The translations under genes were made by a program, and so were the position numbers. From the NCBI RefSeq assembly GCF_042677045.1, contig NZ_JBHTIH010000003.1:558001-622000 (forward strand): DNA of 64,000 nucleotides, in the 5' to 3' direction. The DNA comes from Lysobacter_K koreensis (GTDB taxonomy: Bacteria; Pseudomonadota; Gammaproteobacteria; Xanthomonadales; Xanthomonadaceae). Below are positions 44,471-53,251 of this stretch, piece after piece (positions within the stretch are counted from its first letter, which is position 1; the number at the start of each line of letters is the position of its first letter). A model generated the notes under the pieces. The model was given only the letters and a program-made list of their open reading frames with translations. It had not been told where the DNA came from and did no database searches.

Positions 44471-44524
44471 CCATGGGGTGCCTCAAGTCACGCGGCGATG
44501 TGCCGCATCAGGCTTGTCGCGCGT

Positions 44525-44935
44525 CTAGCGCGCCCTGAGCGAATCGCGGATCTCGCGCAGCAGCAGCACGTCCTCCGGCGTCGCTGCCGGCGCTTCCGCC
44601 GCCGGCTTGCGCATGCGGTTGTAGGCCTTGAGCACCAGGAAGATCACGAATGCGACCAGCACGAAGTCGATCACCGACTGCAGGAACAGGCCGTACCTGA
44701 TCGACAGTTCGGCGACGACCTCCTTGCCGCTCGCATCGAGCTGTTGCGGGGTGACGACGTACTTCCAGTCGTCGACGCTGACCCCGCCGGTCAAGGCCGC
44801 GATCACCGGCATGACGATGCCGTCGACCAGCGCGGTAACGATCTTGCCGAAGGCGGCGCCGATCACCACCGCCACGGCCAGGTCGATGACATTGCCGCGC
44901 GCGATGAATTCCTTGAACTCGCTGATCATGCCCAT
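44525..44935 (-). CDS. mscL: Large-conductance mechanosensitive channel MscL
   Basis: 136 aa. The amphipathic N-terminus MISEFKEFIARGNVIDLAVAVVIGAAFGKIV (only the start quoted as EFKEFIARGNVIDLAVAV), TM1, a periplasmic loop, TM2 (SVIDFVLVAFVIFLVLKAYN) and a C-terminal helix ending LLREIRDSLRAR match MscL, the pentameric safety valve against hypo-osmotic shock. Full length. It follows the FAH-fold gene on the same strand and is closed by a strong terminator. Confidence 0.97.
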   Translation of the reverse strand: MGMISEFKEFIARGNVIDLAVAVVIGAAFGKIVTALVDGIVMPVIAALTGGVSVDDWKYVVTPQQLDASGKEVVAELSIRYGLFLQSVIDFVLVAFVIFLVLKAYNRMRKPAAEAPAATPEDVLLLREIRDSLRAR

Positions 44936-45009
44936 GAGCTGCTCTCCTGTTGCAAAGACTGCACGTTGCCACGGCGGTACAGCTTGAGTTGCAGGTGGGT
45001 CGCGGGAAG

Positions 45010-45744
45010 TCAGGCGATGCTGCCTTCGGTAACGACATGGCCTTGCAATTCGACCACGCCATCGAGGGCGGCGGTGAAGGTATCGCCCACCTGCAGCGGA
45101 GCGACTCCGGCCGGGGTGCCCATGAACACCAGGTCGCCGGCGCGCAGCGCATACAGCTTCGACAGCTCGTGCAGGATCTCCGGCACGCTCCACACCAGGT
45201 CGGCGAATGCGCCGTGCTGGCGGAGCTGGCCATTGACCTGCAAGGTCAGCGTGCGCGGCGCGAGGTCGCCGACGGCGCGCGCGGGCACCAATTCGCTGAC
45301 CGGTGCGGAATGGTCGAACGCCTTGCCGGTGTCCCACGGCAAACCCTTGGCCTTGGCAGCGGCCTGCAGGTCGCGGCGGGTGAGGTCCAGGCCGATCGCG
45401 TAGCCGAACACCAAGCCCATCGCATCGGCCGGATCGACCAGCCCGGCTGGCGCATCGCTGCCCAGCGCGACCACCAGTTCGACCTCGTGGTGCAGGTCAC
45501 GGGTGCCGCGCGGGTAGGGCACTACGCCATCGAGCACCAGCGCATCGGCCGGCTTGCAGAAGAACACCGGGTTGCCGCGGTCGGCCGCGGAGGTCGGCAC
45601 CGCGGCGCCCATCTCGCGGGCGTGGTCGGCGAAGTTGCGGCCGACGCAATAGATGCGGCGCACTGGGAAGAAGGCCGCGGCATCCGCGTCGGCGCCGCGC
45701 ACCGGGATGCGCGGCTGCGCCGGCGCGCGAATCACATCGTTCAT
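45010..45744 (-). CDS. Fumarylacetoacetate hydrolase (FAH) family protein
   Basis: 244 aa. The FAH fold is seen from RIYCVGRNFADHAREMG, with the metal ligands in DLHHEVELVVALG (Glu pair) and GYAIGLDLTRRDLQ (Asp), the NGQLRQ strand and GDLVFMGTPAGVAPL. Such enzymes cleave or isomerise acylpyruvates or decarboxylate oxaloacetate; the sequence resembles the acylpyruvase/FahA-like hydrolases. ATG 45744 (MNDVIRAP) is chosen, 11 bp after the small membrane protein gene. Confidence 0.9.
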   Translation of the reverse strand: MNDVIRAPAQPRIPVRGADADAAAFFPVRRIYCVGRNFADHAREMGAAVPTSAADRGNPVFFCKPADALVLDGVVPYPRGTRDLHHEVELVVALGSDAPAGLVDPADAMGLVFGYAIGLDLTRRDLQAAAKAKGLPWDTGKAFDHSAPVSELVPARAVGDLAPRTLTLQVNGQLRQHGAFADLVWSVPEILHELSKLYALRAGDLVFMGTPAGVAPLQVGDTFTAALDGVVELQGHVVTEGSIA

Positions 45745-45755
45745 GCAGGGAGGGG

Positions 45756-46049
45756 TCAGCGCGAACCGGTCAGAGCTGGCTTGGCGACCACGCGGTACTC
45801 GCCGTCCACCACGCGCGCATCGCGGGCAATGGGTTTGCCGCGGCGCGACCACAGCCGGTAGGTCAGGCCGGCCACCAGCATCGCCGCGCCGACGACCACG
45901 CCGAACATCACCAGCAACACCAACAGGCCCAACCCGACCACGCCGAGCGCGAAGCGCAGCAGGCGGTGGCGCGGCTTGCGCGGCTCGAACGCGGCGCGCA
46001 TGCGTGACTGGAAGAAGCGGCTGTCGAAGCGGAACGTCGGGGCAATCAT
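45756..46049 (-). CDS. Small membrane protein of unknown function
   Basis: 97 aa. A basic aromatic N-terminus (APTFRFDSRFFQSRMRAAFE), then a very hydrophobic pair of helices (about 30-68, LRFALGVVGLGLLVLLVMFG and VVVGAAMLVAGLTYRLW) and a polar tail. I do not recognise a named family. It is on the same strand and 11 bp upstream of the FAH gene, and divergent from the Rieske gene, so it may be the first gene of a small operon. The 46049 ATG was chosen because the longer frame overlaps the Rieske gene. Confidence 0.6.
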   Translation of the reverse strand: MIAPTFRFDSRFFQSRMRAAFEPRKPRHRLLRFALGVVGLGLLVLLVMFGVVVGAAMLVAGLTYRLWSRRGKPIARDARVVDGEYRVVAKPALTGSR

Positions 46050-46107
46050 TCGGGGTCGTCGTGACACAATGCGGCCATTCGCCGGACGTTGGAGTATCGA
46101 CGCAGGT

Positions 46108-46485
46108 ATGTCCGAAGTTGTGAGAACTTCGTTAAAAAACGCAGGCGCGGGCGCGCCGCTGCTCGCGTTGGCACGCCTGGAGGACGGCGGTTTCGCCGAG
46201 GCCGAGGTCACCCTCGACGGCGACGCCGAGTCGCTGCTGCTTTACCGCGACGGCGACCAGGTGCGCGCCTGGCTCAACATCTGCCCGCACGCCGGTCGCC
46301 GCCTGGATTGGGCGCCGGGCCAGTTCCTCAAGAGCAAGGATGGGTTGCTGGTGTGCGCCGCACATGGCGCGAGCTTCGAACTGCAGGGCGGGCAATGCGT
46401 GGCCGGCCCGTGCCGCGGCGAAGCGCTGCGCGCGGTGGCGGTGACCGTGCGCGATGGGGCGGTGTGGCTGGACAGCGGGGAGTGA
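46108..46485 (+). CDS. Rieske [2Fe-2S] domain protein
   Basis: 125 aa, essentially one Rieske domain. The cluster ligands are in CPHAGRRLDW (Cys, His) and CAAHGASFEL (Cys, His), followed by GGQCVAGPC. It resembles the small ferredoxin-like Rieske proteins (NirD/assimilatory type) that pass electrons to an unknown partner. No oxygenase or reductase gene is adjacent. ATG 46108 (MSEVVRTS) fits domain start. Confidence 0.88.
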   Translation: MSEVVRTSLKNAGAGAPLLALARLEDGGFAEAEVTLDGDAESLLLYRDGDQVRAWLNICPHAGRRLDWAPGQFLKSKDGLLVCAAHGASFELQGGQCVAGPCRGEALRAVAVTVRDGAVWLDSGE

Positions 46486-46645
46486 AGAGCGGGAAGGGAA
46501 CAGGGAACCCGAGCGACGGGGTGGATTGATTATCGAGTTCCAACGTAGCGGCACTGGGTTCCACCGAATACGCGCGGGAAACTGCGAGCGCGCGACCGCT
46601 GCATCCCCTGTTCCCTGTCCCCGCCTTGCCTATTCCCCGCCTCTC

Positions 46646-48484
46646 TCAAAACATCAGGTTGACCATCGCCACCGCGAGCAGCGTGTACACCAGCGACAGC
46701 GGCCCGCCGATACGCCATAGCTCCTTGCCGGTGTAGCCGGCCGGGCCGGTGATCATCGAGATCACCGGGTTGGACGCGGTCATGAAGTTGTTCGACGCCG
46801 ACAGCGCCACGATCAGGGCGAACGCGGTCGGGTTGCCGCCGGCGGCCAGCGCAAGGTTGATTGCCAGCGGCACCATCACGATCGTCGCCCCGACGTGGCC
46901 GATCACCAGCGAGAACGCGGTTGTCAGCAGGCCCATCAATACTTCCAGCAGCCAGGTCGGCGTGCCGCCGGGCAGGCGCTCGATGCTGTGGCCGGCTACC
47001 CACGCCGCCGCACCGCTGGAATCCATAGCCCACCCCAGTGGGATCAGGCAGGCCATCAGGAACACGGTCTTCCAGTTGATCGCCGCGTAAGCCTCGTCGA
47101 TGTTGAGCACGCCGGCCACCAGCATGCCCGCCACGCCGGTCATCAGCGCGATCGATACCGGCAGCCGCGACGACAGCGCCAGCAGCATCGCCACCACGAA
47201 GATCGTCAGCGCCAGCTTGAGCTTGTGCGGGCGCTGCTCGCCCTTGGGATAGTCGGTGACCACCACCAGGTCGCGGCTCTCGGCGGCCTCGGCCAGGTCG
47301 GTCCAGATGCTGTGGAACACCAGCATGTCGCCCGCGCGCAGGGCGACGTCGCGCACGTTCTCGCGGTGCACGGTCTTGTCGCGGTTGACCGCCAGCAGGC
47401 TCAGGCCGAACTGCTTGCGCAACTGCAGGTCGGTGCCGGTCTTGCCGATGAATTTCGAGGTCGCCGGCACCACCGCCTCGGAAATGCCGGCGCGGCTGGG
47501 GTTGAACAGGTCGCCGAAGATCCGCAGCCGCGAGCTCAGGCGCAGGAACTGGTTCTGGGCGAAGTCGCCGACCTGCTGCTTCGGCCCCATCGCGCCGAGC
47601 ACGCTGCCGACCCAGATGCGCGCGTCGGCCGGCGGCGCCAGCCGCGATTCGTCGCCGGTCTTCAGGGCGAGCAGCAACGGCGCGCCGTGCAGGGCCTCGG
47701 CCTCGCCCAGCGACATGCCGACCAGCGGGCTGTCGGCGGTGACGGTCAGCTCGTAGACGTCGCCGTCGATGCCGTAGGCCTTAGCGAAGTAGCTCTGGGT
47801 GCGCGCCGGGGTCACGCCCTTGCCGTCGTCGTCGCGCAGCCGCTTGTCGCCGAAGAAGTGGAAGTACCCCAGCGACGCCAGCAGCAACACGATGCCGATC
47901 GGCAACGGCGCGAACATCTTCAGAGGTTCCAGCGTGGCCGCGCCCGAAGGCAGGTTGCTGTTGGCCGCCATCAGCAGGTCGTTGAGCAGGATCAGCGGCG
48001 AGTTGCCGACCATGGTCAATGACCCACCCATCACGATCGCCGCGGCGATCGGCAGCAGCAATCGCGGCAGCGACAGGCCGGTGCGCGACGAGAGCCGCGA
48101 GGCGACCGGCATGTACAGCGCCATCACCGACGGGTTCTGCATGAACGAGGAATTGAGGCCGGCCACGGCGGTGGTCAGCAGCAGCAGGCGTTGCTCGACC
48201 CCGTGCGCGCGCCGCAGCAGCCAGCCGGCCAGGCGGTTCAGCGCGCCGGTGCGGTCGAGCCCGGCGCCCAGGATCATGGTCGCAATGACGCTCATCACCG
48301 CGTTGCCGGAGAAGCCGTTGAACAGTTCGTCGGGGTCGACCAGCCCGGACAGGCCGAGCAGCACCAACACCACCAGCGCGACCACGTCGGCGCGGATGCG
48401 CTCGAACAGGAACATCGCCATCGTGAAGCCCACCAGCCCGAGGACGAGCTTCATGTCGGTGGTGAGCGTCAGCGCGGTATCCAT
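46646..48484 (-). CDS. SLC13-type permease with RCK_C (TrkA-C) domains
   Basis: 612 aa membrane protein. Two blocks of helices (about 12-190 and 395-612) flank a soluble middle with two TrkA-C-like domains (YELTVTADSPLVGMSLGEAE and VPATSKFIGKTGTDLQLRKQ). The transport signatures are NPSVMALYMPVAS with GNSPLILLNDLL in the first half and LSASNNFMTASNPVI in the second, as in the divalent anion:Na+ symporter (SLC13/ArsB-like) group. The substrate is probably an anion such as sulfate or dicarboxylate, but this is unproven. ATG at 48454 is an alternative start. Twenty bases upstream ends trmB. Confidence 0.88.
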   Translation of the reverse strand: MDTALTLTTDMKLVLGLVGFTMAMFLFERIRADVVALVVLVLLGLSGLVDPDELFNGFSGNAVMSVIATMILGAGLDRTGALNRLAGWLLRRAHGVEQRLLLLTTAVAGLNSSFMQNPSVMALYMPVASRLSSRTGLSLPRLLLPIAAAIVMGGSLTMVGNSPLILLNDLLMAANSNLPSGAATLEPLKMFAPLPIGIVLLLASLGYFHFFGDKRLRDDDGKGVTPARTQSYFAKAYGIDGDVYELTVTADSPLVGMSLGEAEALHGAPLLLALKTGDESRLAPPADARIWVGSVLGAMGPKQQVGDFAQNQFLRLSSRLRIFGDLFNPSRAGISEAVVPATSKFIGKTGTDLQLRKQFGLSLLAVNRDKTVHRENVRDVALRAGDMLVFHSIWTDLAEAAESRDLVVVTDYPKGEQRPHKLKLALTIFVVAMLLALSSRLPVSIALMTGVAGMLVAGVLNIDEAYAAINWKTVFLMACLIPLGWAMDSSGAAAWVAGHSIERLPGGTPTWLLEVLMGLLTTAFSLVIGHVGATIVMVPLAINLALAAGGNPTAFALIVALSASNNFMTASNPVISMITGPAGYTGKELWRIGGPLSLVYTLLAVAMVNLMF

Positions 48485-48505
48485 GCCGGGGCGGGTGCTT
48501 GCTCG

Positions 48506-49255
48506 TTAGGTGCGGTCGTACAGAAGATCCCAGACGCCGTGGCCGAGTTTCTGGCCGCGTGTCTCGAAATGCGTCTGCGGGCGCCACTCCGGCCGTGGCA
48601 CGCAGCCGCGCGGGCCTGCGCGGTTGACGAGGCCTGCGGTCGCATCGAGCACGTCCCACATCTGTTCGGCATAGTCCTGCCAATCGGTGGCGAGGTGCAA
48701 GCGGCCACCGGCGGCGAGTTTGCGCACGATCAGGTTCGCGAACTCCGGCTGCACCAGCCGGCGCTTGTTGTGGCGCTTCTTGTGCCACGGGTCGGGGAAG
48801 TAGATGCGCACCTCGTCGAGGCTGGCGTCGGCGACCTCGTGGGTCAGCACCTCGACCGCGTCGTGGTGGTACAGGCGCACATGGTCGCTGCCGTCCTGCG
48901 CCAGCGCGTTGAGCAAGCGACCCACGCCGGGCGCGTGCACCTCGATGCCGATCAGGTCGCGCGCGTGGTCGTGCTGCGCCGCAAAGCGCAGCGCCTCGCC
49001 GTTGCCAAAACCAATCTCCAGCACGCGCGGGGCGTGGCGGCCGAACGCGGCATCGAAGTCGCGCGGCGTGCCGCGGCCGCTACCAGCGGTGTAATCCAGG
49101 CCGAAGCGCGGCCACAGTTCGTCGAACGCGCGCTGCTGCGCCGGGGTGAAGCGTCCCTGTCGCAGCACGAAGCTGCGCACCTTGCGGTGGCCTTCCTCGA
49201 TGGTGAAGGGTTTGGGCGGGGTCTTGGCGCCGTCGCTGGAGAAGGGATCCGTCAT
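48506..49255 (-). CDS. trmB: tRNA (guanine-N7-)-methyltransferase TrmB
   Basis: 249 aa SAM enzyme forming m7G46 in tRNA. Motif I is VLEIGFGNGEALRFAA; the diagnostic RIYFPDPWHKKRHNKRRLVQ and LHLATDWQDYAEQM are present, and GQKLGHGVWDLLY closes the chain. N-terminal leader of about 25 residues is normal. It starts three bases after the thiG stop and probably shares a transcript with thiS-thiG. Confidence 0.97.
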   Translation of the reverse strand: MTDPFSSDGAKTPPKPFTIEEGHRKVRSFVLRQGRFTPAQQRAFDELWPRFGLDYTAGSGRGTPRDFDAAFGRHAPRVLEIGFGNGEALRFAAQHDHARDLIGIEVHAPGVGRLLNALAQDGSDHVRLYHHDAVEVLTHEVADASLDEVRIYFPDPWHKKRHNKRRLVQPEFANLIVRKLAAGGRLHLATDWQDYAEQMWDVLDATAGLVNRAGPRGCVPRPEWRPQTHFETRGQKLGHGVWDLLYDRT

Positions 49256-49258
49256 CGC

Positions 49259-50068
49259 CTAGCCGATCAGGCCATCGACCGGCGACGAGGCGCTGGCGAA
49301 ACGCTTGCGCGGGATGCGCCCGGCCTTGAACGCGGCGCGCCCGGCCTCGACCGCCAGCTTCATCGCGTGCGCCATCAGCACCGGGTCCTGCGCGCCGGCG
49401 ATCGCGGTGTTCATCAGCACGCCGTCGCAGCCCAGCTCCATCGCGATCGCCGCGTCGGACGCGGTCCCGACGCCGGCGTCGACGATGATCGGCACTTTCG
49501 CGTTCTCGACGATTTCGATCAGGTTCCACTTGTTCTGGATCCCCAACCCGGAGCCGATCGGCGCCGCCAGCGGCATCACCGCGACGCAGCCGATCTCTTC
49601 CAGACGCTTGGCCAGCAGCGGGTCGTCGGAGGTGTAGACCATCACCTCGAAGCCGTCGCGCACGAGGATCTCGGCGGCGGCCAGGGTCTGCACCACGTCC
49701 GGGAACAGCGTGCGCTGGTCGCCGAGCACCTCGAGCTTGACCAGGTTGTGGCCGTCGAGCAGTTCGCGCGCCAACCGGCAGGTGCGCACCGCATCGTCGG
49801 CGGTGTAGCAGCCGGCGGTGTTGGGCAGGATCGTGTAGCGGTCCGGCGGCAGCACGTCGAGCAGGTTCGGCTCGCCGGGGTTCTGGCCGATGTTGGAGCG
49901 GCGGATCGCAACGGTGACGATCTGCGCGCCGGCGGCCTCAGTGGCCAAGCGGGTCTGCTCGAGGCCGGTGAACTTGCCGGTGCCGGTAAGCAGGCGCGAG
50001 GCGTACGGCTTGCCGGCGATGATGAGTGGGTCGGAAGCGCGCGCGTCGAGGAGATTGGGTGCGGTCAT
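49259..50068 (-). CDS. thiG: Thiazole synthase ThiG
   Basis: 269 aa TIM-barrel enzyme that forms the thiazole ring of thiamine from deoxyxylulose phosphate, dehydroglycine and the ThiS thiocarboxylate. GKPYASRLLTGTGKF, the Schiff-base Lys in NLVKLEVLGD, VMPLAAPIGSGLGI and PIIVDAGVGTASDAAIAMELG are typical. It lies downstream of thiS, but 244 bp of hairpin-rich sequence separates them instead of the usual short gap. trmB follows. Confidence 0.97.
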   Translation of the reverse strand: MTAPNLLDARASDPLIIAGKPYASRLLTGTGKFTGLEQTRLATEAAGAQIVTVAIRRSNIGQNPGEPNLLDVLPPDRYTILPNTAGCYTADDAVRTCRLARELLDGHNLVKLEVLGDQRTLFPDVVQTLAAAEILVRDGFEVMVYTSDDPLLAKRLEEIGCVAVMPLAAPIGSGLGIQNKWNLIEIVENAKVPIIVDAGVGTASDAAIAMELGCDGVLMNTAIAGAQDPVLMAHAMKLAVEAGRAAFKAGRIPRKRFASASSPVDGLIG

Positions 50069-50165
50069 GCGGGGATTATCGCACCCGATCGCCTGTCGGA
50101 TGGATGGCGCGGAGACGGACCGAGGCGACTAGGTTCGCGCGTCGTGCGCTCACCAAGTCGCTCCA

Positions 50166-50299
50166 GGCCGCGGTCCATCCGCGGCCGTTCGCCTCGCCTC
50201 GCGATGCCCTTCAAGGCATCGCGAAACCGGCTCAGCTCAGTCCGGCCCGGTCTTTCGACCGGGCGTTCGCCGACGCGCAATCGTCCCCCGGACGATTGC
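50166..50299. repeat. Cluster of four perfect hairpins between thiS and thiG
   Basis: Four non-overlapping inverted repeats occur in 134 bp: GGCCGCGG/CCGCGGCC (50166-50186), TCGCGATGCC/GGCATCGCGA (50199-50224), GCCCGGTC/GACCGGGC (50245-50264) and GCAATCGTCC/GGACGATTGC (50277-50299), loops 3-6 nt. None has a T-run on either strand. They lie inside the presumed thiS-thiG transcript. No gene fills this gap. Confidence 0.85.
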
Positions 50300-50312
50300 A
50301 AGCAGCGTCAGC

Positions 50313-50513
50313 TCACCCACCGCCCAGCGCGTGGACGATCTCGATGCGGTCGCCGGCGGCCAACGCGTGCTGCTCGTGGCGACTGCGCGGGACGATCTGG
50401 CCGTTGACCTCGACCGCGACGCGCCGTTCGGCCAGGCCTTCGGCGTGCAGCAGCTGCGCCACGGTGGTGGGCGGGGCGAGCTGGCGTCGTTCGCCATTGA
50501 GCAGGATGTCCAT
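50313..50513 (-). CDS. thiS: Sulfur carrier protein ThiS
   Basis: 66 aa ubiquitin-like sulfur carrier. MDILLNGERRQL at the start, VAVEVNGQIVPRS in the middle and the obligatory C-terminal Gly-Gly (HALGGG; adenylated and thiocarboxylated by ThiF) identify it. The ATG at 50513 is chosen since the frame open to 50639 would add 42 unrelated residues. The C-terminus has three Gly, with the last two as carrier residues. It partners ThiG, encoded downstream. Confidence 0.93.
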   Translation of the reverse strand: MDILLNGERRQLAPPTTVAQLLHAEGLAERRVAVEVNGQIVPRSRHEQHALAAGDRIEIVHALGGG

Positions 50514-50716
50514 GCCCGTATTGTCGCTTTCGACGGCGACCGGGGCCAGTCGAGCGCCGTGGCTGGCAATGCGCCGCGGGGCGGCCATGCGGCGGCGCGG
50601 CTTGTGTGTGGCAACGGCCCGTGTTTCGATGCGGCCCATCCGCCGGCGTACGCGCGGACATCCATCGCGGCTCGACGCCTGCCGCCATCGTTTCCATCAC
50701 CGGGGAAAAAACACGC

Positions 50717-52549
50717 ATGAAACTTGTTCGCACCGCCTTGGCCGCCGCCCTGGCGCTCGCCGCCGCGCCGGCCCTCGCGCAAACCTATTCGCAGACCGTG
50801 TTCTTCGGCGACAGCCTGACCGACGCGGGTCATTTCCGCCCGACCCTGGTGCAGATTGCCGGGCCGCAGGCGGCGGTGCTCGGCAAGTTCACCACCAACC
50901 CAGGGCTGGTGTGGTCGGAATACCTGGCCGATTTCTACGACACCGCCGCGCTCAGCGCCAACCAGGGCGGGACCAACTACGCCGTCGGCGGCGCGCGTGT
51001 GGGTACCAACAGTTCGGCGACATTGGCGCCCGGCGTAACCGTGCCGGTGCCGTCGCTGGCCACGCAGGTGAACAGCTACCTGGCCAGCACCGGTGGTCGC
51101 GCCGATCCGAACGCGCTGTACACCGTGTGGGGCGGCGCTAACGACCTGTTCGCGGTTGCGGGCGGCGCGCCGGCGCAGGCGACGATCGGCGCGGCGGTGA
51201 CCGCGCAGGTCGGCATCGTCGGCACCTTGCAGGGCGCTGGTGCGCAGTACGTGCTGGTGCCGACCGTCCCCGACCTGGGCTTGACCCCCTCGTTCCGCGC
51301 CCAAGGCGCGGTGGCGTCGGCGACCGCCACGCAATTGGCCACGACCTATAACACCGCGCTGTTCGGCGGCTTGGCCAGCGCCGGCTTGCGTGTGATCCCG
51401 CTGGATACGTTCCACCTGCTGCAGGAGATCGTCGCCAGCCCGGCGGCCTACGGCTTCGGCAACGTGACCGGCACCGCGTGCCAGCCGCAAATCACCGCGC
51501 AGTCGCTGACCTGCAACCCGGCCACTTACGTCACCCCGAACGCACCGGACACCTACGCGTTCGCCGACGGCGTGCATCCGTCGTCGAAGGCGCATGCGGT
51601 GATCGCCGACTATGCGGTGTCCATCCTCGAAGCCCCGCGCCAGATCGCGGTGCTGCCGAACTCGGCGGCGATGGCCGGCCGCGCGCGTGCCGAGCGCGTC
51701 AGCGCGCACTCCGGCAAGCCCGCGGCCGATGGCACGCGCCTGTGGTCGGACGTGCGCGCGGACTTCCAGCGCTATGGCCACGGCGACCACTACGACGGCG
51801 AGAAGGGGCCGGCGCTGACGGTCGGCATCGACTGGAGCCGCGGCAACTTCGTGTTCGGCGCGTTCGGCGGTTACGGCCGCCAGCAGCTCGACTGGGGCCG
51901 CCGCGGCGGCAGCTTCGACCAGGACGAAGGCACCGTGGGTGGCTTTGCCGGCTGGTACGGCGGCAATGCCTGGGTCAACGGCCAGCTCAGCTACAGCCAG
52001 CTGAGCTTCGACATCGACCGCACGGTCCAGCTCGGTAGCACCACGCGCACCCATTCGGGCTCGCCGGACGGCAACAACCTCAGCGTCGGCGTCAACGGCG
52101 GTTGGGAATTCGGCGACGGCGCGTTCCGGCACGGCCCGGTGCTCGGCGTGCTCGCGCAGAAGATCGACATCGACGGCTACGCCGAAAGCGAGCCGCAGCT
52201 GTCGACCTCGCTGGCCTATCCCGACCAGACCTTCGACTCGCTGATCGGCAGCGCCGGCTGGCAGCTCAGCTACGCCATCCACGAGCACCTGCGGCCGTAC
52301 GCGCGCCTGACCGTCGACCGCGAGTTCGAGGACTCGGCGGAGGAAGCGTTCGCGCAGCTGCAGTCGATGCCGAACAGCGCGCGGTACGCGGTGCCGGGCC
52401 TCGAGTTCGACCACAGCTACGGCACCGTGCTGTTCGGCGCGCGCACCCAGCTGTTCGGGCTCGACGCCAACCTGGGCACCAGCGTCACCGTCGGCCAGAA
52501 GGACGGCAACCACGCGACGGTGTTCGCCACCGTCAGCACCGGCTTCTGA
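50717..52549 (+). CDS. GDSL-family autotransporter esterase/lipase (EstA-like)
   Basis: 610 aa. Signal peptide (about 1-22, ending APALAQ), a GDSL passenger with block I FFGDSLTDAG (catalytic Ser), the block III WGGANDLF and the catalytic Asp/His in ADGVHPSSKAH, then a linker and a C-terminal beta-barrel autotransporter domain (about 345-610, starting WSDVRADFQRYG and ending ATVFATVSTGF, final Phe). The enzyme is thus displayed on the outer membrane as in Pseudomonas EstA. ATG 50717 sits after GGGGAAAA. Stand-alone gene, divergent from thiS. Confidence 0.93.
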   Translation: MKLVRTALAAALALAAAPALAQTYSQTVFFGDSLTDAGHFRPTLVQIAGPQAAVLGKFTTNPGLVWSEYLADFYDTAALSANQGGTNYAVGGARVGTNSSATLAPGVTVPVPSLATQVNSYLASTGGRADPNALYTVWGGANDLFAVAGGAPAQATIGAAVTAQVGIVGTLQGAGAQYVLVPTVPDLGLTPSFRAQGAVASATATQLATTYNTALFGGLASAGLRVIPLDTFHLLQEIVASPAAYGFGNVTGTACQPQITAQSLTCNPATYVTPNAPDTYAFADGVHPSSKAHAVIADYAVSILEAPRQIAVLPNSAAMAGRARAERVSAHSGKPAADGTRLWSDVRADFQRYGHGDHYDGEKGPALTVGIDWSRGNFVFGAFGGYGRQQLDWGRRGGSFDQDEGTVGGFAGWYGGNAWVNGQLSYSQLSFDIDRTVQLGSTTRTHSGSPDGNNLSVGVNGGWEFGDGAFRHGPVLGVLAQKIDIDGYAESEPQLSTSLAYPDQTFDSLIGSAGWQLSYAIHEHLRPYARLTVDREFEDSAEEAFAQLQSMPNSARYAVPGLEFDHSYGTVLFGARTQLFGLDANLGTSVTVGQKDGNHATVFATVSTGF

Positions 52550-52622
52550 GCCGCCACGACGCGACGCCGCACGCGGCGTCGCGTTGCCAAGCCACGCGCG
52601 TGGGGCATAGACTTTGCGCCTC

Positions 52623-52696
52623 GCGGGTGTAGCTCAATGGTAGAGCTGTTGCTTCCCAAGCAACTGACGAGGGTTCGATTCCCTTCACCCGCTCCA
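52623..52696 (+). tRNA. tRNA-Gly (anticodon CCC)
   Basis: Complete cloverleaf: acceptor GCGGGTG paired with CACCCGC, D-arm with AGCTCAATGGTAGAGCT, anticodon stem GTTGC/GCAAC with loop TTCCCAA (anticodon CCC), T-arm GGGTTCGATTCCC and encoded CCA. Glycine identity fits the T discriminator and anticodon. It lies alone, followed by a terminator. Confidence 0.97.
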
Positions 52697-52705
52697 GCAC
52701 TTCCG

Positions 52706-52737
52706 ACGGCGGCCGTTATCCACGGTCGCCGTTTTTG
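52706..52737 (+). terminator. Intrinsic terminator after tRNA-Gly
   Basis: ACGGCGGCCGT and ACGGTCGCCGT pair as an 11-bp stem (one G-T) over TATCC, followed by TTTTG. Confidence 0.8.
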
Positions 52738-52807
52738 ATTTCGAACCCGGGCCGGCCTGTACCGGCCGGTCTGCCGCTAGCCAGCGGCATCCACGTGCGG
52801 AGGCGCG

Positions 52808-53251
52808 ATGGCCACCAGGATCGTGCTCGGATGGCGGGAGTGGGCGGCGTTGCCCGGCCTCGGAATCGCGGCGGTGCGCGCCAAGGTCGATACCGGCGCG
52901 CGCAGCTCGGCGTTGCATGTCGACGCGCAATGGAGATTCCGTGAGGGCGGGGCACCGTGGGTCGGGTTCCGCTTGAGCCCCGACGGCAGCCGCGCGATCG
53001 AGGCGGCCGCGCCGGTGTTCGACGAGCGCGACGTCACCGACTCGGGTGGCCACCGCACCCGCCGGGTGTTCCTGCGCACCGGCATGCAGCTGGCCGGCAT
53101 CGAGCGCGAGATCGAAATAAACCTGTCCGATCGGCGCGGCATGCTGTTCCCGATGCTGCTGGGCCGCACCGCGATCGCGCGCGCGTTCACGGTCGATCCG
53201 GCACGCTCCTTTCTCCACGGCCGCACTCCACCAGTGAACCCCCCGGCATGA
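52808..53251 (+). CDS. RimB-like retropepsin-type protease (putative ATP-dependent zinc protease)
   Basis: 147 aa. The aspartic-protease-like VDTGARSSALHVDA motif, the SGGHRTRRVFLRT strand and LLGRTAIA match the small 'ATP-dependent zinc protease' family (PF05618), which includes RimB. In Pseudomonas RimB removes glutamate residues that RimK adds to ribosomal protein S6. The ATG follows GGAGGCGCG. Its stop overlaps the rimK start (ATGA), so co-translation with RimK supports this role. Confidence 0.88.
   Translation: MATRIVLGWREWAALPGLGIAAVRAKVDTGARSSALHVDAQWRFREGGAPWVGFRLSPDGSRAIEAAAPVFDERDVTDSGGHRTRRVFLRTGMQLAGIEREIEINLSDRRGMLFPMLLGRTAIARAFTVDPARSFLHGRTPPVNPPA

Noticed and set aside
44415..44486. 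N-terminal extension of the M28 peptidase
   Set aside because: It would be translated through the mscL terminator and would bury the signal peptide.
46486..46645. Small gene between the Rieske and SLC13 genes
   Set aside because: No frame with a start and features; the gap holds only a facing GGGAACAGGGAA/TTCCCTGTTCCC-type repeat.
50069..50312. TPP riboswitch before thiG
   Set aside because: The thi-box strings (CTGAGA and the ACCTGA-type box) are absent; only unrelated hairpins are seen.
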